This document shows, one piece after another, positions 8,693-20,503 of a stretch of DNA of 20,503 nt. Location of the stretch: assembly GCA_037447605.1 (NCBI GenBank), contig CM074812.1, positions 3,151,026 to 3,171,528 on the forward strand. Direction: 5' to 3'. A program made the translations under genes and the position numbers. The stretch is from Zygnema circumcarinatum (taxonomy: Eukaryota > Streptophyta > Zygnematophyceae > Zygnematales > Zygnemataceae). A model generated the notes under the pieces. The model was not told where the DNA came from and made no database searches. It was given only the letters and a program-made list of their open reading frames with translations. Each line of letters begins with the position of its first letter. Positions within the stretch are counted from its first letter, which is position 1.

Positions 8693-8983
8693 AGAAAGAG
8701 ACTCATGATTTCTATGCATTCCAAAATCAACAAAATCCGTTTAACGTGACGGAACGGAACATGGGTTGGTTACACATGTGGCTGGAAATTGAATTTGAGT
8801 TTAAGGTTACGCAGAGCCGCTGAACCCTCCGATTGGACGCTGAGGAGCACACTACAACATGCTAAGGTAGAAAAAAAAAAATGGATTCCGTACATCCGTA
8901 CGATGAGTTCCATGTGCAAACCCCAAAACTGGGGATTGGCGGTCGTTCAACGGAGAACGGAACAGCGGCTCCGTGCGCTCGCA
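8693..8983 (-). other. Probable CSN7 3' flank / 3' untranslated region
   Basis: Non-repetitive sequence directly downstream of the CSN7 stop codon on the minus strand. It contains a T-rich run (A-run on the plus strand at about 8869-8881). No other gene is seen. Confidence 0.4.
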
Positions 8984-13703
<4,720 letters not shown>

Positions 13704-13735
13704 CGGGCTCGGGCTCGGCCGGGCGGGGAGGGGGG

Positions 13736-13947
13736 AGGGTTTAGGTTTCTAGAGTTTAGGGTTTTAGGGATTGGGGTTTAGGGGTAAGGGTTTAGGGTTT
13801 AGGGGTGTAGGGAGTAGGGTTTCGGGTTTAGTGTTTATGGTTTAGGGTTTAGGGTTCAGGGTTTACGGTGTAGGGTGTACAGTATAGGGTTTAGGATTGA
13901 GAGCTGTGAGGGAAGACTTAGGGCTCGGGGTTTAGGTAGGGTTTAAG
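13736..13947. repeat. Degenerate TTTAGGG array just upstream of CSN7
   Basis: About 25 imperfect TTTAGGG-related units (AGGGTTTAGG, TTTAGGGTTTAGGGG, TTCAGGG) begin 32 bp upstream of the CSN7 ATG. Read along the gene they are AAACCCT, the plant telo-box orientation. This may be a decayed interstitial telomeric insertion that now forms part of the promoter or 5' leader. Confidence 0.85.
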
Positions 13948-14079
13948 AGGGGATGAAATTTGAACAAATTTTGTTCAGAAAGGTTTTTGGATCACAGAGG
14001 GAGGGTTAAGGGTTCAGGATCTTGTGAGTTCGATGGTTCCAGGGAGATGGAAAGGCAAAAATGGTAAAGAGCAGGGAGA

Positions 14080-14425
14080 AAGAGGGTTGCAGAGAGAGTG
14101 AGAGCGGGGGGCGGAGAGAGGGAGGGAGGACGAGAGAAGAGAGAGAGAGGGAGAGGGAGAGAGAGGGAGGTAGGGTGGGTGAGAGGGAGAGGGTATGTGT
14201 GTACGAGAGAGAGAGAGGGAGAAGGGGGAGAGGGAAGGAGAGAGAGGGAGGTAGGGTGGGTGAGAGGGAGAGGGTGTGTGCGAGAGAGAGAGAGGGAGGG
14301 GGTGAGAGAGGGAGGGGAGAGAGAAGAGAGAGAGAGAGAGAGGGGGGGGTAGGGTGGGTGAGGGAGAGAGAGAGTGTGTGTTTGAGAGAGAAAGAGAAAG
14401 AAAGAGGGGAGAGAGAGAGAGGGGG
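14080..14425. repeat. GA minisatellite in the CSN7-IMPACT intergenic region
   Basis: A GTAGGGTGGGTGAG-containing unit recurs at 14170, 14251 and 14349 (spacings of 81 and 98 bp) in GA filler, with GTGTGTG interruptions. No gene. Confidence 0.85.
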
Positions 14426-14429
14426 AAAT

Positions 14430-14889
14430 ATGGTTTAGGGTTTCTCAAACGCGCGGAAGCGGTACGCGCACGTTTCAGAAGTTAGGGTTCGCAATTTTGG
14501 GCTGTGCGTCGCCCTCCGTTTTTCTGTTTTTTATTGAAAAGCCTAAAAAGGCGAAGCGGGGGCTTGGCGCACCACGTAAACCTTACAGTCTACATTTCAA
14601 GTACTAATCAGCAACAGCCACGTGTTCGTAACTGATCCTGATGTCATGGAACAGCTCTCAACCATACAGACGTTACGGTACGGTTATCTACAGTTTACAG
14701 GACTGTTGACATAGAACCTCACATTGTATGGGGCCCTTACTATGGAGTATCAGTCAATGGGAGTTTGTCACTTGTACGACTGCGTACGTGGCGAATTTTC
14801 ATTGGTTTTGGACTGCTGTGCCCGCATTGACCAATCAAATCTGCCACGTGCCATTCGACAGGTTAAATCCGTTCTGCGCAAAAATACGA
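14430..14889. other. Intergenic, no gene seen
   Basis: Single-copy-looking sequence with CACGTG/CCACGTG (about 14616, 14842), CCAAT/ATTGG words and TACGGTACGG. Open frames are short. It could include the distal promoter of either divergent neighbour. Confidence 0.45.
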
Positions 14890-15862
14890 AATATTTTTGG
14901 GTAGTGATATTTCCACCCCTTTTTTGGATCCAAACACCCCTTCCCGGCCGGGCAGATTTCAAAAAGGATTAAAAACGGAAAATGTTTTTTTCACACCTTT
15001 TTGGAATCGATACCACCCTCCATCGGCAGATTTATTTCTGCGAAACAAGGAAAATGATAACCAGTCACCCCATTTGAATATCCCGCCTGCCTGAGTTTTT
15101 TTTCACGCGTGCGGTCAATCGCAGCCGTCGATTCCCTCGCAGATCGCAAATGGCAGATCACTATTTGATCGGCAGCCGGGCTCGGTCACAGCGCATGGCC
15201 ACTTGCCCACGTATCCCGCCAAAGTCCTCTCAAAAGTTTTTCCGTACACATGTCGTACGGTCGCAACTTGAGGAACCCAAAATTTCGTACATTGAGATCT
15301 TAGACCAATCAACGTTGTCCACGTCAAAAATTTAACACGTGGCAGGTGTTGATTGGCTGAAAGCTGACGATTGCACGAGATCTCGGGCAGAAGGACGCGG
15401 GCACTCGCACGTGCGATCCGGCTTTGGCGGGACTCGTGGGCGCTTTCTATTCGCTGAGATCGAGCCCGGCTGCAGATCGAACGGTGATCTGCAGTGGTGT
15501 GATCTGCGAGGGAATCGACAGCTGCGATTGACACACACGTGTAAAGGACGGACACCCGCGAACGATCTCGTGGCGGACGGATCTTCCGCTCCGAGCGGAT
15601 TCGGGCAGGCAGATATTTCTTTTCCTCAAAAAAAAAATTCAGGGAGGCAGGATACAGTATTCAAAATGCGTTGACGGGGTATCATTTTCCTTGGTTAGCA
15701 AAAATAAAATCAGCCGACGGAAGAAGGTGGGTATCCATTCCAAAAAGGTGTGAAAAAAGCATTTTCTGTTTTTAATCCCTTTTGAAATCTGCCCGGCCGG
15801 GAAGGGGTGTTTGGATCCAAAAAAGGGGTGGAAATATCACTACCCATATTTTTTTGATTTTT
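14890..15862. mobile_element. ~970-bp imperfect palindromic element
   Basis: Outer arms share GGGTAGTGATATTTCCACCC, then TTTGGATCCAAACACCCCTT and CCGGCCGGGCAGATTTC, at about 14898-14970 and in inverted form at about 15785-15850. The arms continue inward (GTCGATTCCCTCGCAGATC near 15127 and inverted near 15510) to a centre at about 15,328, where CCAATCAAC...CCACGT faces ACACGTGG...GTTGATTGG. Within the left arm two ~70-bp subrepeats share CCTTTTTGGA, GGCAGATTT and GGAAAATG. Matching frames in the two arms are mirror translations, not genes. No transposase is present; it is probably a non-autonomous element. Confidence 0.75.
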
Positions 15863-16206
15863 ACCGTCCGTACGGTGGGGATTACCGATGGTGTTGGCCA
15901 CGTGTACCAAAGTTTTCACGTGGCGACCCGCCATTGGTGGACGTATGACCGTAGTGCTCTTATCGGGTCATCGAAGGTCCCCGTGGCGAGCCCGATTGGC
16001 CGATGCTCGACCATAGTGCGCGTTTTGGATCAACGACTCTTTGCTGTCGCAGAAGCCGAATGGGTTGTGCCCTTAGAACCTCTCCTGGATCGCCAACAAA
16101 TATTGCCACGTCATCAGCGAGTCCGGCGTGGCGAGCTGTCATAGGTTCAGCGCTTCTCTCGGTAGCTTGTGTTGCGTCTTTAGGAACATTGTCGTACGGA
16201 CCTTTT
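15863..16206. other. Intergenic, possible retroelement trace
   Basis: It contains CCACGT/ACGTGG and ATTGG words. On the minus strand a frame from 16142 reads AGLADDVAIFVGDPGE, which recalls the A-D-D motif of LINE reverse transcriptases, but flanking residues do not fit well and the match may be chance. Confidence 0.3.
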
Positions 16207-16656
16207 TGAATACCCTTAAACCCAAACCCTAGGAACCCTAAAACCCTCGTAATCTAATAACCCTACAACCCTAAATTCCCAAAACTTTGAAAGCGGGAAA
16301 GTTGAAACCCCAGATTCCGAAAATAAACATCGCATAACCCCAAATCCTAGAAATCATTGAGGTTGAACCCTGAACCCTGAACCCTGAACCCTGAACCCTG
16401 AACCCTGACCCCGGAACCCTGAACCCTGAACCCTGAACCCTAAACCCTAAACCCTAAACCCTGAACCCTGAACCCTGATCCTTATACCCTGAACCCTGAT
16501 CCTTATACCCTGAACCCTGAACCCTGAACCCTGAACCCTGAACCCTGATCCTTATACCCTGAACCCTGAACCCTGAACCCTGAACCCTATACCCTGAACC
16601 CTGAACCCTGAACCCTGAACCTTCAACCCTGAACCCTCAACCCTCAACCCTGAACC

Positions 16657-16709
<53 letters not shown>

Positions 16710-16762
16710 ACCCTATCCCTATCCCTAAACCTTAAACCTTAAACCCTAAACCCTAAACCCTC
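16207..16762. repeat. Telomere-like CCCTRAA/CCCTCAA arrays upstream of IMPACT
   Basis: 16207-16360 is a decayed mix of AAACCCTA and AAACCCCAAAT words. From 16361 to 16762 there are ~57 units of seven bases in blocks: CCCTGAA, then CCCTAAA, CCCTGAA with interspersed CCTTATA, CCCTCAA, and finally CCCTAAA. A 22-bp higher-order unit (CCCTGAACCCTGATCCTTAT plus AC) appears about three times near 16461-16560. The array stops about 21 bp before the IMPACT start codon and has the AAACCCT orientation along the gene. Confidence 0.92.
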
Positions 16763-16783
16763 GGCCAGCCCTCTAACGCGAAC

Positions 16784-18031
16784 ATGAACGACGAAAATCG
16801 AATCCTTCAAGAAGAGGAGGCGGCGGTGCTCCAAGCGATCTTTGCAGAGGACTGTTCCGTTGCGGAAAACGGAACAAGCATAGAACTGCGAGTTTTGGGC
16901 CCACATGGAAACGCGGGTACATTTCCGAAGTGTGAGCTTCCAGAATTGACGCTTCGAGTTCATTTTCCGGAAAATTATCCGTCGGAAAGTTTGCCAGTGG
17001 TGGAGGTGGAGGCTGCATGGCTGTCTCCCTCACTGAGGGAGAGGCTGTGGGAGGGGATGGAAAGAGTGGGAGAGGAGGGAGTCGGAGAGGTGGTAGTATA
17101 TAAGTGGGTTGACTGGTTGAGGGAGCAGGCATGGTTGTGGGAGGCTGGAGAGGGAGCGGGAGAGGGAGAGGGAGAGGGAGGGAGGGAGAGTGAGGGAGAA
17201 GGAAGGGGGGATGGGAGAAGCTTGGAAGAGAGAGAAGCGGAGGGAGATGGGGAAGGAGAGGAGGGAGAGGGGGACGCCGAGACGGAGGAAGGTCGATGGG
17301 GAGAGGGAGAGTGGGAGAAAAAGAGAGAGAGGAGAGAGGAAGAGAGTGGAGGAGAGTTCTTAAGGAGACCCGGCGATGATTCGAGTAGAGAGGTGAAGGA
17401 AGGAGAGGGAGGCTTCATGGACGAAATTTTCCTTCAAAATTTAGACGAGTCGTTGGGAATCGTGCATGGACCGCCGTTCACGGAGAGAAGGAGCACTTTT
17501 CAAGCACATTTAGCGCATGTGGCGAGTCTCGATGATGTTGAGAAGGTGATGCAGGCGTTGCTCTCCAATAGGAAAATTGCGGGAGCGACACATAACATCA
17601 TGGCGTACCGCATCACTGAAAAAAACCCAAATTCCGAAATCTCAATTCCCAAAAACCCTCATTCCGAAAGCCCACATTCAGATAACCCAAATCTCAAAAA
17701 ACCACACTCCAAAAACTTAAATTCCAAAAACCCAAATCCAAAAAACCCAACTTCGAAAACCCCAAATTCTGAAAACCCCAATTCGAGAAAGGGTTTTGTA
17801 GGGGTTCAGGATTATGATGATGATGGAGAGAGTGCTGCGGGAGGGAGGCTCCTGCATTTACTTCAAATCGTAGATGCTAGAGATGTATTACTCGTGGTTT
17901 CTAGATGGTTCGGAGGCGTCCTTTTGGGGCCGGAGAGGTTCAAACACATAAACAATGCGGGGCGGCTTCTTTTGGACTCATGTGGGTACATAGAGGGAGG
18001 GGCCAAAGGAGGCAGAGGGAAGAAGAGGTGA
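16784..18031 (+). CDS. IMPACT: IMPACT/YIH1-family protein (RWD + UPF0029)
   Basis: A complete 415-aa frame. Residues ~5-118 are an RWD domain (EEAAVLQAIFAEDC; HFPENYPSESLPVVEV). Residues 119-212 are a Glu/Gly-rich acidic linker. The UPF0029/Impact domain starts near 229 with PFTERRSTFQAHLAHV and KIAGATHNIMAYRI (264-277), and resumes at 342 with QDYDDDGESAAGGRLLHL, VVSRWFGGVLLGPERFKHIN. The tail is basic. Between these halves a 64-residue Asn/Pro/Ser/Lys-rich stretch (278-341) replaces the usual short loop of about ten residues. Family members bind GCN1 and restrain GCN2, the eIF2-alpha kinase, under amino-acid or other stress; that role is inferred here. I see no stop, and no GT-AG intron around the insertion that keeps frame. 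The ATG context (gcgaacATG) is acceptable. The size exceeds human IMPACT (~320 aa) because of the linker and insertion. Confidence 0.93.
   Translation: MNDENRILQEEEAAVLQAIFAEDCSVAENGTSIELRVLGPHGNAGTFPKCELPELTLRVHFPENYPSESLPVVEVEAAWLSPSLRERLWEGMERVGEEGVGEVVVYKWVDWLREQAWLWEAGEGAGEGEGEGGRESEGEGRGDGRSLEEREAEGDGEGEEGEGDAETEEGRWGEGEWEKKRERREEESGGEFLRRPGDDSSREVKEGEGGFMDEIFLQNLDESLGIVHGPPFTERRSTFQAHLAHVASLDDVEKVMQALLSNRKIAGATHNIMAYRITEKNPNSEISIPKNPHSESPHSDNPNLKKPHSKNLNSKNPNPKNPTSKTPNSENPNSRKGFVGVQDYDDDGESAAGGRLLHLLQIVDARDVLLVVSRWFGGVLLGPERFKHINNAGRLLLDSCGYIEGGAKGGRGKKR
17615..17806 (+). repeat. Repeat-derived insertion inside the IMPACT domain
   Basis: A ~192-nt A/C-rich tract built on a loose 15-nt unit (AAAAACCCAAATTCC) encodes KNPNS-like pentads. 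Its texture matches the decayed AAACCCC/AAATTCC sequence upstream at 16270-16360. It lies between MAYRI and QDYDDDGE, where relatives have a short loop. Confidence 0.8.
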
Positions 18032-18078
18032 AAAAACGACTGAAAAAGTGAAGGCCCGTTATGATAATGATAATTGAA

Positions 18079-18194
18079 TATGCTTTCTCTCGTTCTCTCT
18101 CACTCTCTCTCTCTCTCTCTCACTCTCTCTCTCTATCTCTCTTTCTCTGTCTCTTTAGCTCTCTCCCTTACTCTCCCCCTGTCTCTCTCTTCCG
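18079..18194. repeat. CT microsatellite 3' of IMPACT
   Basis: An interrupted TC run about 50 nt after the IMPACT stop codon, probably in or near its 3' untranslated region. Confidence 0.85.
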
Positions 18195-18372
18195 TGTAAT
18201 TTGAATTGGGTTCAGTGGTGTCGTTTTTGGTTTCCTTTTTATTTTCTGCCATTCCATTCAATTGTTCTCTTTGTATGAGCTGTTCTGTTTGGCTCTGTGG
18301 CTATGTCACGTTGTAAGCTTCAAGGTGATGGGTTCAATTTCTTGCGACTGCGTTAGCTTCATGGTTGACGGC
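18195..18372. other. Convergent intergenic sequence
   Basis: T-rich single-copy sequence with no gene recognised. It may hold the IMPACT polyadenylation region. Confidence 0.4.
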
Positions 18373-18720
18373 TGGGAGGGTGGGTAGGATTGGGAAAGGG
18401 AGAGAGGGGTGGAAGGTTTGGAACAGAAAAATAGAGAAGAGAGAATGATGGGCACAGAGGGAAGGAAGGAGGGAGAGGGATGTCGGACGAGAAACAGGGG
18501 GAGTTGAACGGGGAGGCAGACAGAGGAATGAGGGGTGGAGACGAACAGAGGAGAGAAGACAGGTGGGCACAGCGGGAAGGACAGAGAGAGAGGGGCGAGG
18601 GAGGGGGAGCGAGTTGTGAGGAGGGAGAGCAACAGCTATAATGGGAACAGAGAAGAACAAAGGATGAGGGACCAGGGGAAGGGAGAGGGGGACAGGGAGA
18701 GGGAGGAGGGAGGAAGAGTG
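18373..18720. repeat. GA-rich low-complexity tract
   Basis: Irregular purine-rich sequence (GGGAGAG, GACAGGG). Frames on both strands are compositional artefacts. Confidence 0.75.
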
Positions 18721-19099
18721 CAGTTTTCCTTGTGTGAGACCCTAATTCTCACAGCACACTGGCATTGGTTTTATTCTGTGAATCCTCTGAAAGGAAAATG
18801 ATCCAGCAAAATTTTGTACATTACAGAATGACAGTAGTTTCTGTTTCAAATTACAACTTGTTAAACCATTGCTTGCGCATTGCTACAGCGAACATGTAAC
18901 CATACCTATCGAAATTTGGGGTTCACTTTCGAGTTTTCGGGCTGTCCATTTTCTTTGTCTCAACCTCCCACAAAAACTTACCATTACAATCGATTACTTT
19001 TGTATCTAAAGAAACTGAACATGATATCGACATATTTAAGATATTGCTTTCAAAGAATTTTTGTATACAATCAATATCAACGAGTGAAGCTCCAAACTT
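18721..19099. other. Intergenic, no gene seen
   Basis: AT-rich single-copy sequence without recognised coding potential. It lies between the convergent IMPACT and NTH1 genes. Confidence 0.5.
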
Positions 19100-19337
19100 T
19101 GAGAGGGAGAGGGACAGGGGGCGAGAGGGAGAGGGACAGAGACAGAGGAGAGAGGTCAGAGGACAGAGAGACACGGACAAAGAGAGAGAGGACAGAGAGA
19201 CACAGAGAGAGAGGACAGAGGAGGGGAGGGGGTTGCGAGGGGAGAGTGGAAGAGAGGAGGGGGGAGAGAGAGCGAGCGAGAGAGAGAGAGTGAAATTGAG
19301 AAATAGAGAAATAGAGCGAGACGAGGGAGAGACCGAG
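19100..19337. repeat. GA/GACAGA tract 3' of NTH1
   Basis: GAGAGGGACAGAG-type purine repeats downstream of the NTH1 stop codon on the opposite strand. No gene. Confidence 0.85.
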
Positions 19338-19390
19338 ACACTACTTAAATACACTCTCTACATGGACCCCAATATAGTATCTCATAAATT

Positions 19391-20379
19391 TTATTCTGAC
19401 CTAATTTCTACACTTTGTTCCTTTTTCATACTTCGTCTCCGTTTCGTCGCAGTTCCATTACGGAGAACTTCATCGACAGTTTCCAGTGACGTATCGGCCA
19501 ATAGGAGCGCAGCATTTGGAAGCAAATTTGAAGCAGAGGGGCAGAGCTGGGCAGCGGCCAAATCGCAATTTCCGCATTTTGGGCGTAAAGGGGTACAAAT
19601 GGTTTGGCCGAATCCGACCTGGAAAAGAAATATGTTGACGTTAAGAGGAAAAACATGACAAGGGAAGAGGGTTCCCTCTCCCTCCTCCCGTCCCCCTTCC
19701 TCTCTCCCTCCCCCTCTCCCTCTCGCTCTCCCCCACTCCCACTCCGTCTCCCTCTTGCTCCTACCCCACCCTCACCGTCTACATCTCTCCCTCTCCCTCT
19801 CTCTCTCCCCCACTCCCACTCCCTCTCCCTTTTGCTCCTACCCCACCCTCACCCTCTACATCCCTCCCTCTCCCTCTCCCTCTCCCGCACTCTCACTCCC
19901 TCTCCCTCTTGCTCCTACCCCAACCTCACCCTCTACATCTCTCCCTCTAACACTTCCTCTCCCTCTCCCGCACTCCCACTCTCTCTCCCTCGTGCTCCTA
20001 CCCCACCTTCACCCTCTACATCTCTCCCTCTCCCTCTCCCTCTCCCTCTCCCTCTCCCTCTCCCTCTCCCTCTCCCTCTCCACTCCCTACCAGCAGAGGG
20101 TTGATCTCCACCCATTCCTCCCGCGGGAGCCATGCCTCCAACGCCTTCCTCGTCTCCTCCGGTGTCTTTGTGTCCTGAATGCATAAAATAACACTTGTGT
20201 AAAAACCTGTCAGAAAATATCCTTCAAACCGCAAACCGCAAACCGCAAACCACAAACTGCAAACTTTAGGTTTGCGGTTTGCGGACCTTGTGGCGGGTCC
20301 AATGGAGGCGATGGCTGATGCGATGCACGTGCGTGTCCACACAGATGCCCTCCGGACGCTGCCAAGCGACGTTCAGCAC
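19391..20379 (-). CDS. NTH1: Endonuclease III homologue, last three exons (partial)
   Basis: Coding exons: 20287-20379, 20091-20174, 19391-19618, all joined in phase 0 at GT-AG sites and ending in TAA. They give the C-terminal 134 residues; earlier exons lie beyond the window. The first exon has [20 protein letters not shown], with the VDTHV catalytic-Asp motif of the HhH-GPD family. The second reads [19 protein letters not shown] then INPLL. The third reads [18 protein letters not shown], followed by the fourth cluster Cys in AQLCPSA, and ends in a basic KRRRSMKKE tail. The protein is a bifunctional DNA glycosylase/AP lyase that removes oxidised pyrimidines in base-excision repair, in nucleus or organelles. 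The catalytic Lys exon is not in view. The fourth Cys is seven rather than five residues after the third. Splice sites are inferred. Confidence 0.94.
19677..20080. repeat. ~77-bp pyrimidine minisatellite in NTH1 intron
   Basis: GCTCCTACCCCA recurs at 19757, 19834, 19911 and 19994 (spacings 77, 77 and 83 bp), each followed by CTCACC(G/C)TCTACATC and CCCTCT filler. The last ~60 bp are pure CTCCCT hexamers. It is purine-rich on the NTH1 sense strand, starting just after the exon donor at 20089-20090. Confidence 0.9.
20223..20286. repeat. AAACCGC heptamer repeat with inverted partner
   Basis: Three AAACCGC copies and two variants (AAACCAC, AAACTGC) are followed by AGGTTTGCGGTTTGCGG, the reverse complement of the repeat. 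The whole can fold into a hairpin within a 112-nt NTH1 intron, abutting the 5' splice site at 20285-20286. Confidence 0.85.
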
Positions 20380-20391
20380 CTGGTCATGCAG

Positions 20392-20503
20392 GGAGAGGGA
20401 GAGGGAGAGAGGGGAGGGGAGGGAGCGTCAGGGAGGGAGAGTGAGGAGGGGGGAGGGAGAGGGAGAGAAGGAGACGGGGGCGGAGGTGGACACGGAGAGG
20501 GGG
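20392..20503. repeat. GA-rich tract upstream of NTH1 exon 20287-20379
   Basis: GGGAGA purine repeats run to the window end. On the NTH1 sense strand they are a pyrimidine tract close to the 3' splice site at 20380-20381, and belong to an intron whose other end is outside the window. Confidence 0.85.

Noticed and set aside
8312-8733. Histidine/methionine/tryptophan-rich repeat proteins on both strands
   Set aside because: Produced by a 14-bp minisatellite lacking stops; repeats in several frames and both strands give equivalent artefacts.
15960-16142. LINE reverse transcriptase (AGLADDVAIF)
   Set aside because: One short motif without the neighbouring RT blocks; could be chance, so it is mentioned only as a trace.
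19426-19656. 76-aa minus-strand frame with its own ATG
   Set aside because: It is a wrong frame over the last NTH1 exon; the correct frame starts at the splice acceptor and carries the cysteine motif.

Overview
This is a stretch of nuclear genome from a green-lineage eukaryote (Viridiplantae). The evidence is a plant-style cold-shock/zinc-knuckle protein, a CSN7 and an endonuclease III that read like plant orthologues, spliceosomal introns, TTTAGGG-type telomere-like repeats and Ty1/copia relics. A streptophyte or prasinophyte alga or an early land plant would fit; the species cannot be named from the sequence. The window is very rich in GA/CT microsatellites. Most long open frames are artefacts of these repeats, because a GA or CT run has no stop codon in any frame. 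The real genes are largely hidden as short exons between the repeats.

Layout. 1-1.8 kb: decayed retrotransposon pieces (two opposed copia RNase H fragments and a gag-like zinc-knuckle remnant). 1.8-3.5 kb: palindromic transposon-like elements, namely a 492-bp foldback and a 1,029-bp TA-flanked palindrome with a second TA-flanked element at its exact centre. 3.5-6.3 kb: a minisatellite, microsatellites and unassigned sequence. 6372-6932 (-): a complete single-exon cold-shock-domain/zinc-knuckle RNA-binding protein, with a CCAAT- and telo-box-bearing upstream region. 7.5-8.9 kb: intergenic sequence with a small MITE-like inverted repeat and a 14-bp minisatellite. 8984-13703 (-): a complete nine-exon gene for COP9 signalosome subunit 7, rebuilt here from splice sites, reading phase and family motifs (256 aa). 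13.7-16.8 kb: the shared upstream region of two divergent genes, with telomere-like arrays at both ends and a ~970-bp imperfect palindrome between them. 16784-18031 (+): a complete IMPACT/YIH1-family protein (RWD + UPF0029) with a low-complexity insertion inside the conserved domain. 18.0-19.4 kb: convergent intergenic region. 19391 to beyond the window end (-): the last three coding exons of an endonuclease III (NTH1) DNA glycosylase.

The four genes are unrelated housekeeping functions: RNA chaperoning, cullin deneddylation, translational stress control and base-excision repair. I see no operon-like or defence system. The notable features are architectural: introns filled with pyrimidine microsatellites next to 3' splice sites, telomere-like arrays within ~35 bp of two start codons, nested palindromic elements, an apparent GC-AG intron, an interrupted IMPACT domain and an odd iron-sulphur cysteine spacing in NTH1. 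No tRNA, rRNA or CRISPR was recognised.
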